Shown here: positions 15,958 to 26,941 of the stretch, one piece after another
How the letters are laid out: each line of letters begins with the position of its first letter
Position numbering within the stretch: the first letter of the stretch is position 1
Assembly (NCBI GenBank): GCA_030447275.1
Contig: JAUJPF010000017.1
Coordinates: 1 to 64,000, forward strand
DNA: 64,000 bases
Direction of reading: 5' to 3'
Source of the DNA: Solirubrobacteraceae bacterium
GTDB taxonomy: Bacteria; Actinomycetota; Thermoleophilia; Solirubrobacterales; Solirubrobacteraceae
Notes under the pieces: generated by a model
The model's database searches: none
Told to the model about the DNA's origin: nothing
What the model saw: the letters and a program-made list of their open reading frames with translations, nothing else
Made by a program: the position numbers and the translations under genes

Positions 15958-17200
15958 CTACTTCGCGCCGCCGCCGCGCCCGCTGAGCGGCGCGGCGGCG
16001 CGCGCGAGGCGGTGCTCCCTCCGGCGGTTGGGGCGGCGGGCCGCCTGGCGGGGCTGCGGCTCAACGCCGGGCTGCGGCTGAGGCGCCCGGGACGCCCTGG
16101 CCGCGCCCGTTCGTCGGCTTCGGCGCGCCCTTGCAGCTCTGGGTGACGAAGCCCTTGCGGCACTCCGTCTTCTCCTGCGCCACTTCTCCTGGAACTTCTT
16201 GGCGAACGTCTCGATCGCCTTCTGCTGCTTCTCGGAGACGAGGAGCTGCTTGATCGTCGGCTTGGCCTGCTCGAGCGTCTGCTGCTGCGAGGCCGGCGTG
16301 ACCTTCTGGACCTCGAAGAGGTAGTAGCCGAACTGGCGTCTTGACCGGCCCCTCGGCGAGCTCGCCCTTCTCGGCGGCGAAGACCGCCTCGTCGAGCGCC
16401 TTCTCCTGCTGGCCCTTGGCGACGCCCGGGAGCTTGCCGCCCTGGGCCTTGGACGCCTGGTCGATCGAGAACTTCTTGGCGACGGCCGAACGAGTCGCCG
16501 CCGTCGAGCGCGCGCCTTGGCTGCTTGGCCTTGGTCCTCGGTCTTCGTCAGCACGATGCGCAGGTCGCGGCGCTCCGGCTGGGCGAACCGCTGCTTGTTC
16601 TTGTCGTAGTAGGACGGACCGGCGTCGGAGACCTTGTCCTTGCCCTTGGTGACCTTGTCGCGGATCTTGTTCGTGAGCAGCTCGGTGCGCGTCTGGACGC
16701 GACGTCCTCCTGCGTGTAGCCCGACTCCTTGAGGAACTTCGAAGTAGTCCTTCTTCGGGAACTGCTGCTTCTTGATCTCCTCGATGCGCTTGTTGATCTC
16801 CCTCGGCGTCGGAGACGGAGATGTCCATCTCCTCGGCCTCGCCCTCGATCCACTCGAAGGAGGCGAGGAGCTGCACGACCTGGTCGCGCAGAGCGCCTCG
16901 TACTGCTGCTTGCACTGGCGTCTTGAGCTGGCGCGTCGGTGACCTTGGGCTGGCCCTGGGCGGCTTGGGCTGGGTCTTGCGCAGCTTCTCGGCGACGCAC
17001 GCCGTGTAGTCGGGCGGCGCCGGGGCGTCGTGGCGATGCGCCCGGCTGGCCGCCGGAACGCGCGGCGACGGTCATCCAGTGGTCGAATGACTTCTTCGTT
17101 CTCATCGTCGACCTCGGCCACCGCGTTGCCGGCACGCCGCCGCACGCGGCGACGACGGTCGCGGGAAGGCGAGGACGGGAAGGCGAGGAGGATTCTCAGC
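15958..17200 (-). CDS. Parvulin/SurA-type peptidyl-prolyl isomerase, frameshifted
   Basis: VQLLASFEWIEGEAEEMDISVSDAE, KFLKESGYTQEDVASRVQTRTELLTNKIRDKVTKGKDKVSDAGPSYYDKNKQRFAQPERRDLRIVLTKTEDQ, KKFSIDQASKAQGGKLPGVAKGQQEKALDEAVFAAEKGELAEGPVKTQFGYYLFEVQKVTPA. Confidence 0.82.
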
Positions 17201-17285
17201 CCGTCGGTTCACGGCGAGCGGAGGGTAGTCGGCGAAGTTCAGCTCCGCTCAATGACCTTGCTCCGAAGCGGACTGGCAACGCGCC

Positions 17286-20200
17286 TCAGGCCGCTTCGCG
17301 TGCACGGCGAGCAGCACGTCGGCCGCCTGGACGACCGCCGGGAAGCGCAGGGCCGGGTCGTCGGGTACGCGCACCGAGAGCTGCGACCTGCCCGACTCGT
17401 ACAGCGCGCCGGGGATCTCCGCGCGGAGCTTCTTCGCGCGCACGGAGTCGAGCTCGATCGGCGTCACGGCGAGCCGGCCCTGGCGGAAGGAGACCGCCGC
17501 GCGCCCCGGCCTGGCCGAGCTTGATGCGCGCGCGCTGGAGCGTGATGAGGTTCTCGAGCGGCTCGGGCGGCTCGCCGAAGCGGTCGGCGAGCTCGTTGCG
17601 CAGCTCGGCGAGCTCGGCGACCTCGCGGGCGCCGGCGATCCGCCGGTGGACGTCGATCTTGGCCTGCTCGTAGGGGATGTAGTCGGCGGGGACGTAGGCG
17701 TCGACGTTGACGTCGAGCCGCACGGGCTCCGGGCGCTCCTCGTCGGCCCGCCGTCGCTCGGCCTCGAGCGTCTGCACCGCCTCGTCGAGCATCTGCATGT
17801 AGAGCTCGAAGCCGAGCGCGGCGACGTGGCCGGACTGCTCGTCGCCGAGCAGGTTGCCCGCGCCGCGCAGCTCGAGGTCGCGCATCGCGACCTTGAAGCC
17901 CGCGCCGAGCTCCGTGTAGTCCGAGAGGGCCGCCAGGCGGTTGGCGGCCTCCTCGGTCAGCGCCGCGGCGCTCGGGTAGAGCAGGTAGGCGTAGGCGCGC
18001 TCGCGCGACCGGCCGACGCGGCCGCGGATCTGGTAGAGCTGCGACAGGCCGAAGACGTCGGCGCGCTCGACGATCAGCGTGTTGGCCTGCGGGATGTCGA
18101 TGCCGCTCTCGATGATCGACGTCGAGACGAGCACGTCGGCCTCGCCGCGCAGGAAGCCCATCATCCGCTCCTCGAGCTCTTCTCGTCCATCTGGCCGTGG
18201 GCGACCGTGAAGCGCAGCTGCGGGCAGAGCGCGCGCAGGCGCTCGGCGGTCTCGTCGATGTCCTCGACGCGGTTGTGGAGGAAGAACGCCTGGCCGCTGC
18301 GCGCGTGCTCGCGCTCGAGCGCCTGCTTGACGAGCTGCTCGTCGTACTCGCCGACGTAGGTCTTGACGGGCCGCCGGCCCTCGGGCGGCGTCTCGATCAC
18401 CGAGATGTCGCGCACGCCGGCCATCGACATCTGCAGCGTGCGCGGGATCGGCGTCGCGCTCATCGAGATGACGTCGACCTTGAGCTTGAGCTGGCGCAGG
18501 AGGTCCTTCTGCTTGACGCCGAAGCGCTGCTCCTCGTCGACGACGATCAGCCCGAGGTCCTTCGCGCGGACGTCGCGGCTGAGGATGCGGTGGGTGCCGA
18601 TGAGGATGTCGACCTTGCCCTCGCTGAACGCCTGGATCGAGGCCTTCTGCTCCTTGGCGGGGCGGAAGCGGGAGACGTGCTCGACGGTGATCGGGTAGTC
18701 GCGCAGCCGCTCGGCGAACGTGCCGAAGTGCTGCTGGGCGAGGATGGTGGTCGGGACGAGGACGAGCACCTGCTTGCCGGTCTCGGCCGCCTTGAACGCC
18801 GCGCGCAGCGCGACCTCCGTCTTGCCGTAGCCGACGTCGCCGCAGATCAGGCGGTCCATCGGGCGCTCCGTCTCCATGTCGGCCTTGACCTGCTCGATCG
18901 CCTCGCGCTGGTCGGGCGTCTCGCGGTACGGGAACGCGGCCTCGAACTCCCGCAGCCAGTCGGAGTCCGGGCCGAAACCGGTGGCCGACGCGGCGGCTGC
19001 GCTCCGCGTAGAGGTTGAGCAGCTCGCCGGCCAGCTCCTGCGCGGCGCGGCGGGCGCGGGCCTTCATCGTGTCCCAGCTCGTGCCGCCGAGCTTCGAGAG
19101 CGGCGGGTGCGCGCCGCCCGCGCCGACGTAGCGCGAGATCTTCGCGAGCTGCTCGACGGGGACGAAGACCTTGTCGGAGCCGGCGTACTCGAGGTAGAGG
19201 TAGTCGCGGGTGATGCCGGCGACGGTCTTGGTCTCGAAGCCGGCGAAGCGCCGCGATGCCGTGGTCCTCGTGGACGACGATGTCGCCCGTGCGCAGGTCG
19301 GCGAAGGAGCGCAGCGCGCCGCGGCCGGCGCGCGTCCGGCCGCCGGTGAGGCCGCGCGGCGGTGGATGAGCCGGTGCTCGGGGATCGCGGCGAGCTTCAT
19401 CTGCGGGGCGATGAACCCGTCGCGCAGCGTCGCCTCGACGAAGTGCAGCAGCGGCCTCCGGGCTCGGCGTTCCCCACGACCTTCATGCGGCCGAGGTTGT
19501 AGGCGGCGCGCTCGCCCGCGCCGCGCCTTCGGCCAGGCGACGACGGTGCGGTAGCCCGAGCGCGTCAGCTTCTCGAGCTCGGGCTCGGCCTCGCGCAGCG
19601 AGCGCGCGGCGAAGTCGGCGGCCTGGGCGCGGAACTGGATCGGCTGGTCGGACTCGGCTCGAGAGGCCACCCGCGCGCGCGCCGGCCGAGCGCCGCGAGG
19701 ATCCCGTCCGGGTTGACGTAGAGGTGGTGGGCGTCGGCGTCGTGGAAGGCCGCGCAGACGTCCTGCCAGTGGTCGCGCAGGCTCGGCTCGACGTCCTCCT
19801 CGGCGGCGATCACGACGATCGCGCGCGCCGACGAGGTCGAGGCAGCTCGCGGAAGTCGCCGACGGGGAGCAGCTCGGCGATGTCGGGCCGCTCCTCCTCT
19901 CGCCGAGGCGATCTCCGCCAGCTCGCGGTGCTCGGCGGCCAGAGCTCGGCGGCGCGACCGCGATCTCCTCGACGTCGCCTCGCCGAGCGCTGGGTGAAGG
20001 TCGAGAACTCGCGCAGCGACTCGACCTCGATGTCGAAGAGGTCGACGCGGACCGCGCGGTCGGCCGTCGCCGGGTACACGTCGAGCAGCTCGCCGCGGAT
20101 CGCGAACTGGCCGCGGTCCTCGACCTGGTCGACGCGCTCGTAGCCCATCGCCGCGAGCTTCTGCGCCGTCTCGTCGAGGTCGAGCAGGTCGCCCTTGCGG

Positions 20201-20628
20201 ATCGCGAACCCGTGCGGACGCAGCGCGGGGTCGGGGACCTTCTCGCTCAGCGCGACGGCGGAGACGACCACCACCGGCGGCTCGGCCTGCCCCGCCGCAT
20301 CCATCAGCGCGTCCAGGGCGGCGACGCGCAGGCCGACGAGGTGCGGCGGCGGAACCAGATGGGATTCGTACGTGACCCCGCGGCTCGGGTAGAAGCGCAC
20401 CGGCCGCGGCGCCAGCCACGCCCTCAGGTCGGCGGCGAGGTCGCGCGCCTGCCGGTCGTCGCCGGCGACGACGAGCATCGGCCCCTCCCCCGCCTCGGCC
20501 AGCGCCGCGACGACGTACGCGCGCAGCGACTGCGAAACGAACGCGCGGCCGCCGTCGCGCTGGAGCGCGATGCCCTGAGGGTCGTCGTCGAGGTGCTGGA
20601 GGAGGGGGCGGAGCATCGTGTCGCGCAC
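17286..20628 (-). CDS. mfd: Transcription-repair coupling factor, several apparent frameshifts between 17.5 and 19.95 kb
   Basis: [132 protein letters not shown], plus the N-terminal UvrB-like region. Confidence 0.95.
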
Positions 20629-20695
20629 GCAGAACGACCGGGCAGATGCCCGGCCGGGGGTGTCGTTCCAGTGTAGGAGGGGGCCGCGAACGGGC

Positions 20696-20815
20696 CGACG
20701 TCAATGTCGGTCGCACAACGATCGCGAGCGTGCGACCGACGTTCGCGTCGGATAGCGACGTCAACGTCGGTCGCACGACGATCGCGAGCGCGCGACCGAC
20801 GTTTGCGTCGCTCAG
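20696..20815. repeat. Two tandem 60-bp units, each containing a 14-bp-arm inverted repeat (hairpin)
   Basis: Unit 1 20696-20755 and unit 2 20756-20815. Arms aatgtcggtcgcac / gtgcgaccgacgtt (20703-20716, 20730-20743) and aacgtcggtcgcac / gcgcgaccgacgtt in unit 2, each around a 13-nt loop. Confidence 0.88.
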
Positions 20816-20824
20816 GCGCCCGGC

Positions 20825-23266
20825 TCAGCGGCGGCGGGGGGCGCAGCCGCGGACGCTCAGCGTCCCGCGGCGGGTGCGGAAGGTCGCGCGCAGGACGCGG
20901 GTGCGGCGGGCGTACGTCCACGAGCGCCCGCGCTTCAACGGCCGGGCTCCGACGGTGACGCCGCAAGGCACGAACCGGCGGCGCAGCGTCGCGAGCGACG
21001 CCTGGAGACGGTAGGTGCGCCGCTGGGTCCCCTCGACGGTCAGGCGCCACCGGCGGCGGCCCTCGACCGACACGAGCCGCTCGCCGGCGTTGAACGCGCT
21101 CTCGCTGCGCCCGCGCGGGAAGGCGACGAGGTGCAGCCGGTCGCGGCGGTCGGCGAGGCGCACGACGCCGGAGGCGCCCGCGCCGTAGTCGGCGAGCGTG
21201 TCGACGTCGGGCGAGAGCAGCGGCAGGATCGTCCCCGCGCGGGCCAGGAGCGGCAGCTCGTCGAGCGGCGCGCGGACCTTCGCGTCGCGCCCGCCGCGGG
21301 CCAGCCACGCGCCTCGCAGCCGCAGCGCGCCCGTCTTCTCGTCGTACCGGAGCACCCGCCACAGGTCGACCCAGCGCCCCTCCGGCAGGTACAGCTCGCG
21401 CACCTTCGCGCCCGGCTCGAGCACCGGCGCGGCGAGCAGGTCCGGCCCGAAGAGGAACTCGTCCTCGCGGGCGACCGCCTTCGGGTCGTCGGGGTACGCG
21501 AGCGACAGGTGGGCCATGACCGGCATCCCCGTCTGCCCGTAGCGCGCCGTTGCCGCCGCGAGGTACGGGTGGAGCTGGGTGTGGAACCGGGCCCAGCGCT
21601 TCCAGTGGGGCAGGATCTCGCGCTCCCAGATCTGCGGGCGCTCCTTGGCGGGGACGGCGACGCCGCCGGCCTTCGTGCGCATAACCGTCGAGACGGCGCC
21701 GAACTGGATCCAGCGGATGAGCAGCTCGGGCGTCAGCCGGTTGTCGCCGAGCGCGAAGTAGCCGCCGACGTCCGAGCCCCAGGTCGAGATGCCGCTCAGG
21801 CCCATCCCGAGCGCGTTCATCACCGCCGACTCCAGCCCGTCGAAGCCCCAGCTCGTCGTCGGGTCGCCGCCCCAGACGATCGGCGCGTACGGGTGGACGC
21901 CGGTCCAGCCGCTGCGCACGAACCGAGCCAGCGGGCGCGGCGCGCGGTCGGCGAAGCTCTGGCCGGCGCGGTGGTAGCCGACCGGGTACGCGTTGTGGTG
22001 CTGGGCGCCGGTGGTCCCGTCGGCGGCGTGGCCGTCGGGCGGCATCGACTCGCCGAAGTCCTCCATCCAGCCGTCGTGGCCGTCCTCCACCGCCTCGCCG
22101 AGCAGCAGGTCGTACAGCTCCTGCGCGCGCGGCGCGGTGAAGTCGATGAGCGCCATCGGCCGCGTCGGCGGCTGCGACTCACCGATGTACGCCGGGTAGA
22201 CGTAGGGCTGGCCGGCGGCGTTGCGGATGAGCGCGTCGCGCTCGCGCGCCGCCTCGAAGCCGGCCGTGTACGACTGGCAGATCTTCTCCTGGAAGTAGGT
22301 CAGCGTCGCCAGGCCGCGCGAGTGGAAGTACGCGGTGCGGTCGCGCTCGTGCCGGCGGCGGTCGGCGTGCTGGCCGCACGGCAGGTAGCGCATGTGCGTC
22401 TCGGCGGCGGAGACGGGGGCGTCGGCGTCCTGGAGCAGCTTCAGGTAGTCGCGCTCCTCGGGCACCTCGTTGGGCTGGCCGGTCTGGAACCACGGGCCGA
22501 AGAACCACGGCGCGGCCGGCTGCGGCTGGCGGCCGATCCGCTCGGTGAGCCGGCGCACGACGTCGGCCGGTCGCGGGCCGGCGAAGACGCGCAGGCGCAG
22601 CGTTGCCGCGTCGGCCTCGACGCTCCACGCGTCGGGCCGCTGGTTGGCGAGCTGGAAGCGGCTCGTCTCCGTGTTGTCGAGCAGGACGCCGAAGCCGCGG
22701 GTGGAGAGCAGCCAGGGCATCGGGAAGTACGTCGCGTCGTCGCGGTGGCGGATGCTCCAGGGCGGGACGAACGCGGTGATGATCTGGCGCTCGCCCTGCT
22801 GGTAGGCGCCCTCGCCGACGTAGCTCTCGACCTCGGTGCCCCGCAGGTCGACGCCGTTCGAGCGCTCGCCGAAGCCAAGGTGCCGCTCGCCGTCGGGCGC
22901 CTCGAAGCCGGCGCGCATCGCATTCGCGCCGGGCGGCGCGACGGCCTCGACGGCGATGACGCCCTCGGCGTCTGGCGCGATCCGCAGCGCGATCGTGCGC
23001 CCCAGCGGGTCGCTCGTCTGGAGCGTCGCGGTCAGCGCCTGGCCGTCGCGGGCGACCTCCGTGGCGCGCGTCGCGCCGTGCCAGGCGCCGGTAGCGTCGC
23101 GGAACGCGAGCGGCAGGTCGCCGTGCCCCGCGAGCGGTCCGAACGTCATGCGGGCGGTCGCGGGGTCGAGCGCGGCGGAGAGCGAGCCCGCGTCGACGCG
23201 CTCCTGCGCCGCCGCCGGCGCCGCGGCGGCGAGGAGGACGAGCAGCGAGACCGCGAACGCCTTCAC
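20825..23266 (-). CDS. Secreted glycoside hydrolase family 31 protein (alpha-glucosidase/sulfoquinovosidase-like)
   Basis: Signal peptide MKAFAVSLLVLLAAAAPAAAQ; GH31 catalytic-like DGWMEDFGESMPPDG, IVWGGDPTTSWGFDGLESAVMNALGMGLSGISTWGSDVGGY. Confidence 0.85.
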   Translation of the reverse strand: MKAFAVSLLVLLAAAAPAAAQERVDAGSLSAALDPATARMTFGPLAGHGDLPLAFRDATGAWHGATRATEVARDGQALTATLQTSDPLGRTIALRIAPDAEGVIAVEAVAPPGANAMRAGFEAPDGERHLGFGERSNGVDLRGTEVESYVGEGAYQQGERQIITAFVPPWSIRHRDDATYFPMPWLLSTRGFGVLLDNTETSRFQLANQRPDAWSVEADAATLRLRVFAGPRPADVVRRLTERIGRQPQPAAPWFFGPWFQTGQPNEVPEERDYLKLLQDADAPVSAAETHMRYLPCGQHADRRRHERDRTAYFHSRGLATLTYFQEKICQSYTAGFEAARERDALIRNAAGQPYVYPAYIGESQPPTRPMALIDFTAPRAQELYDLLLGEAVEDGHDGWMEDFGESMPPDGHAADGTTGAQHHNAYPVGYHRAGQSFADRAPRPLARFVRSGWTGVHPYAPIVWGGDPTTSWGFDGLESAVMNALGMGLSGISTWGSDVGGYFALGDNRLTPELLIRWIQFGAVSTVMRTKAGGVAVPAKERPQIWEREILPHWKRWARFHTQLHPYLAAATARYGQTGMPVMAHLSLAYPDDPKAVAREDEFLFGPDLLAAPVLEPGAKVRELYLPEGRWVDLWRVLRYDEKTGALRLRGAWLARGGRDAKVRAPLDELPLLARAGTILPLLSPDVDTLADYGAGASGVVRLADRRDRLHLVAFPRGRSESAFNAGERLVSVEGRRRWRLTVEGTQRRTYRLQASLATLRRRFVPCGVTVGARPLKRGRSWTYARRTRVLRATFRTRRGTLSVRGCAPRRR

Positions 23267-23276
23267 GCGACGCAGG

Positions 23277-23858
23277 TTAGACCTCCCCGCCGAGCACGAT
23301 GCGCTCCGCCGCGTCGGCGGCGACGGCGACGAGGTCGCGCACCTCCCCCGCGGGCTGCCTCCACTTGCCGAGCACGTGCGCGGAGACGATCTCCGGGTCG
23401 GTCGAGCCGGGGCGGCCGACGCCGATGCGCACCCGCACGAACCCGGGGTCGCCGAGCTCGCGCTTCAGCGACTTCAACCCGTTGTGGCCGGCGAGGCCGC
23501 CGCCGACGCGGGTGCGGATGTCGCCGAACGGCAGGTCGATCTCGTCGTGGAGGACGAGCACGCGGTCGAGCGCCTCGACGCGGTACGCGCCGCGGGCGGG
23601 GCCGACCGAGCGGCCGGCCTCGTTCATGTACGTCTGCGGCAGCAGGACGGCGACGCGCGGGCCGCCAGGACCCGTTCGGCCTTCGGTGACGAGCCCGTTG
23701 AACTTCTTCTTCGCGGTCGGGAGGTCCCAGCGGCGCGCGAGCGCGTCCGCCACCTCGAAGCCGACGTTGTGCGGCGTGCCGGCGTACCGCGTGCCGGGAT
23801 TCCCCAGGCCCACGACGAGCCAGTCGACGGGCGCCGACGAGTGGCGCCGGAGGCGCAC
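23277..23858 (-). CDS. pth: Peptidyl-tRNA hydrolase
   Basis: WLVVGLGNPGTRYAGTPHNVGFEVADALA, LPQTYMNEAGRSVGP, VLVLHDEIDLPFGDIRTRVGGGLAGHNGLKSL. Confidence 0.96.
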   Translation of the reverse strand: MRLRRHSSAPVDWLVVGLGNPGTRYAGTPHNVGFEVADALARRWDLPTAKKKFNGLVTEGRTGPGGPRVAVLLPQTYMNEAGRSVGPARGAYRVEALDRVLVLHDEIDLPFGDIRTRVGGGLAGHNGLKSLKRELGDPGFVRVRIGVGRPGSTDPEIVSAHVLGKWRQPAGEVRDLVAVAADAAERIVLGGEV

Positions 23859-23861
23859 CGC

Positions 23862-24566
23862 CTACTCGCTGGTGGTGTCGGGCTGGTCGCCGTCGCCGGC
23901 GCCGCCCGTCTCCGGCTGGCCCGAGGCGTCGGCGCCCTCGGCCGCGAGAGCCTCGCCCTCGCCCTCGCCGACGACCTCGGTGTCGCCCTCCTCGGGCTCC
24001 TCGACCTCGAGGCGCGGGAGCGAGATCGACGCGACGACGAGCTCGCCGTCGTCGACGATCGTGACGCCCTCGGGCGCCGTCAGGTCCGAGACGTGGACCG
24101 ACTCGTTGAGCGCGAGCGCCGTCACGTCGTGGGTCACGGACTCGGGGATGTCGCCCGGCAGCGCCTCGATCGTCAGCTCGCGCAGCTGCTGCTCGAGCAC
24201 GCCGCCCTCGCTGGCGCCCGCGGCCTCCTCGACCCCGGTCAGCTCGAGCACGACCGTCGCCTGGATCGCGACGTCCATGCGCACGCGCAGGAAGTCGACG
24301 TGCCAGGTGTCGCCGCGGACCGGATCCCACTGCGAGTCCTTCAGCACGGCGTTCGTCGTCTGGCCGTCGAGCGACAGCTCGAGCACGGCGCCGGACGCGT
24401 GCAGCGCGTGGCGCAGCTCGCGGGCATCGACGCTGATCGGCAGCGGGTCGGCGCCGCCGCCGTAGATCACCGCGGGGACCCGCCCGGCGCGGCGCATCCG
24501 CCGGTTCGCGCGGGAGCCCTCGATGTCGCGCTTGGCGACGTTCAGCGTGGTCGTCTCGTTGGCCAT
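23862..24566 (-). CDS. rplY: 50S ribosomal protein L25/Ctc form with acidic C-terminal tail
   Basis: LNVAKRDIEGSRANRRMRRAGRVPAVIYGGGADPLPISVDARELRHAL...SQWDPVRGDTWHVDFLRV; pth-rplY adjacency. Confidence 0.94.
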   Translation of the reverse strand: MANETTTLNVAKRDIEGSRANRRMRRAGRVPAVIYGGGADPLPISVDARELRHALHASGAVLELSLDGQTTNAVLKDSQWDPVRGDTWHVDFLRVRMDVAIQATVVLELTGVEEAAGASEGGVLEQQLRELTIEALPGDIPESVTHDVTALALNESVHVSDLTAPEGVTIVDDGELVVASISLPRLEVEEPEEGDTEVVGEGEGEALAAEGADASGQPETGGAGDGDQPDTTSE

Positions 24567-24601
24567 GACGGCGGACGAGGATAGCGCCGGCCGGCGCGCC
24601 G

Positions 24602-26491
24602 CTACTGCCCGGGGTACTGGTTCGTGCCGGTGAAGTGCCGCTGGAGGTCGGTGTACGCCGGCTTGCGGGTGCCGTCGAAGGCGACGACGCCCTTCTGATG
24701 GATCGGCGGCTGCGGCCGCGGGTTGCCGCCCTCCCACTCCGGGCGCACGCGGAACTCCTTCAGCGCCCAGTAGAGCGAGCCGCTCAGCCACGGCTTCGTC
24801 GCGTAGACGTCGTAGTGGTAGTTGATGTAGTCCTGCTGGAACTGGAACGTGCCCTTCTCCTCGACGGGCCCGTTCCGGTTGGCCTCGGCGCCGGTCTCGG
24901 TGACCATGATCGCGTGGTTCGGGTAGCAGGCGCGCACGCTGTCGAGGTAGTCCGACAGGTACGTGCGGTCGGCGAGCTGCCCGCCCGGCCCCGGGTACCA
25001 GCCGAAGTAGTCGTTGATGCCGATGATGTCGAGCGGCGCGTACTCGGTGTGGCAGCCCGCGGTCGGGTAGCCGGCCACGGCGTACCCGATCGCCCGCGTC
25101 GGGTCGAGCGAGCGAGCGATGTCGGCGGCGCGCCGCAGGTAGTCGCCCTGGACCGGCCCGGGCTTCGACGACAGCTCGTTGCCGACCGACCAGATCACGA
25201 TCGACGGGTGGGTGCCGTTGGCGAGCACGTTGTCGCGCAGCTCGTTGGCCGCCACCTTGCGGACGACGACGTTCTTGATCTTGTCGGTCTTCATCGCGTA
25301 CATCGGGATCTCGCTCCAGATGAGCATCCCCAGCTCGTCGGCGCGCTCGTGGAAGTACGGATGCAGCGGATAGTGCGCGCGCAGCATCGTCGCGCCGAGG
25401 TCGCGCGCGTCCTTGATGAGCGCGTCGCGCATCTCGTTGTCGAGGGCGAAGCCGGCGCTGCGCTCGTCCTCGTGCATGCCGACGCCCTGGATGTTCACGG
25501 GCAGGCCGTTCAGCGTCAGCCGCCCGTTGATGCGCTTGAACGACCGGATGCCGCTGCGCGCGCGGTAGCCGCCGACGCTGCGTCCGCCGGCGGTGACGTT
25601 GAACGAGGTGCTGTAGAGCGAGGGGCGCCTGGGCGACCACAGGCGCGGCCCGCCGACGCGGATCGAGTCCGTGAGCCTGACCGAGCGCCCGGGCTGGACG
25701 CGCTGCGAGCCGAGGCGGAAGCGCTGGCCGCCGAAGCGCCCGCTCACGCCGATCGACTGCGTCCGGTTCGAGATGTTGCGCACCGTCACGCGCGCGGTGA
25801 CGGTGGCGGCGCAGGTGCGGCACGGCAGCTCGGGGAGGACCTGGACGGTCTCGATCGCGGCGCGCTCGACCTTGCGCAGGTAGACCTCGCGGAGGATGCC
25901 GCCGTAGTTCCACCAGCCGCCGGTGGGGATCGCGGTCCGGCTGAGGCCCGCGGGCGGCAGGTCGAAGCTGCGCCGGACGTTGTCGACGCGGACGACGAGG
26001 CGGTTGGTGCCGCCGCGGCGCAGCGCGCGCGCGGGGATCCGCAGCTCGAACGGGAGGTAGGCGCCGCGGTTCGTGCCGATCGGCCTGCCGTTGAGCCAGG
26101 CGCGGGTGCGGTAGTTGACCGACTCGAAGCGGAGGATCCAGTCGTAGCGGCGCGACGAGGAGGGCAGGCGGAAGTCCTTGCGGTACCAGCCGATCGTGCC
26201 CTTCATCGACTCGGGCGTCTGGTCGGTCGCGTTCCACGCGTTCGGGACCGCGGTCTGCGACCAGCCGTCGGTGCTCGTCTGGCTCATGAAGCGCTCGCTC
26301 AGCCCGCGGTTGCCCGGGTCGAGGCGGAAGAGCCAGTCGCCGTCCATCAGGTACCGGTTGGTGTGCCCGTCGCGGTAGAGCACGCGCTCGGACGGCGTGT
26401 CCTGCGCCGCCGCGGTGGCGGCGGGCGCGAGGAGCGCGAGGAGGAGCAGGGGGACGAGCTTCTTGGTCATCGGCACGGGGGCAAGCAACAC
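24602..26491 (-). CDS. Secreted glycoside hydrolase family 2 protein (beta-galactosidase/beta-glucuronidase-like)
   Basis: Signal peptide; WYRKDFRLPSSSRRYDWILRFESVNYRTRAWLNGRPIGTNRGAYLPFEL, MLRAHYPLHPYFHERADELGMLIWSEIP, HPSIVIWSVGNELSSK, MVTETGAE. Confidence 0.9.
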   Translation of the reverse strand: MLLAPVPMTKKLVPLLLLALLAPAATAAAQDTPSERVLYRDGHTNRYLMDGDWLFRLDPGNRGLSERFMSQTSTDGWSQTAVPNAWNATDQTPESMKGTIGWYRKDFRLPSSSRRYDWILRFESVNYRTRAWLNGRPIGTNRGAYLPFELRIPARALRRGGTNRLVVRVDNVRRSFDLPPAGLSRTAIPTGGWWNYGGILREVYLRKVERAAIETVQVLPELPCRTCAATVTARVTVRNISNRTQSIGVSGRFGGQRFRLGSQRVQPGRSVRLTDSIRVGGPRLWSPRRPSLYSTSFNVTAGGRSVGGYRARSGIRSFKRINGRLTLNGLPVNIQGVGMHEDERSAGFALDNEMRDALIKDARDLGATMLRAHYPLHPYFHERADELGMLIWSEIPMYAMKTDKIKNVVVRKVAANELRDNVLANGTHPSIVIWSVGNELSSKPGPVQGDYLRRAADIARSLDPTRAIGYAVAGYPTAGCHTEYAPLDIIGINDYFGWYPGPGGQLADRTYLSDYLDSVRACYPNHAIMVTETGAEANRNGPVEEKGTFQFQQDYINYHYDVYATKPWLSGSLYWALKEFRVRPEWEGGNPRPQPPIHQKGVVAFDGTRKPAYTDLQRHFTGTNQYPGQ

Positions 26492-26503
26492 GCGCCCTCA
26501 CCG

Positions 26504-26941
26504 TCAGTTGCGGCAGGACGCTTCGCGTCCGATCGGCGCGCTGAGGCGGAGCAGGGTAACGGTCGGCCCGGTCAGCGGCGTCCCCTCGCGCCGAACGTCG
26601 ATGCACTGCACGGTCGGGAGGTCCTCGCCGAGGAACCACACGACGCGCGTCGGCCCGGCCTCGTCGCCGAGCGCGCGCGACGTCTTCGAGTCGTAGCGGG
26701 CGATCCGCAGCTCCGCGCCCGGCTTGTGGAGCTGGTCGGCCAGCCGCTCGAGCCGGTCGTAGCAGGAGGCGTAGCAGCGGTCGATCTCGCGGGCCATCGC
26801 GTCGACGTCGCCGCGGCCCTGCGCCTCGAGCAGCCGCTCCACCTTCCCGCGCTCGACGCCGTCGGTCGACAGCCAGCGGGCGACGAGGAAGCTCGCGGCC
26901 GCGAAGGCGACGATCGCGGCGAGCGCCGCCGAGCGCCTCAC
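26504..26941 (-). CDS. Membrane-anchored hypothetical protein, GTG start
   Basis: VRRSAALAAIVAFAAASFLVARWL (TM) then soluble domain; 4-bp GTGA overlap with the upstream gene. Confidence 0.7.
   Translation of the reverse strand: MRRSAALAAIVAFAAASFLVARWLSTDGVERGKVERLLEAQGRGDVDAMAREIDRCYASCYDRLERLADQLHKPGAELRIARYDSKTSRALGDEAGPTRVVWFLGEDLPTVQCIDVRREGTPLTGPTVTLLRLSAPIGREASCRN

Noticed and set aside
21131-23689. 852-aa plus-strand ORF antisense to the GH31 gene, and similar long antisense ORFs (24635-27367, 27022-28356)
   Set aside because: Arg/Ala/Val-rich low-complexity translations with no motifs, opposite intact conserved genes.
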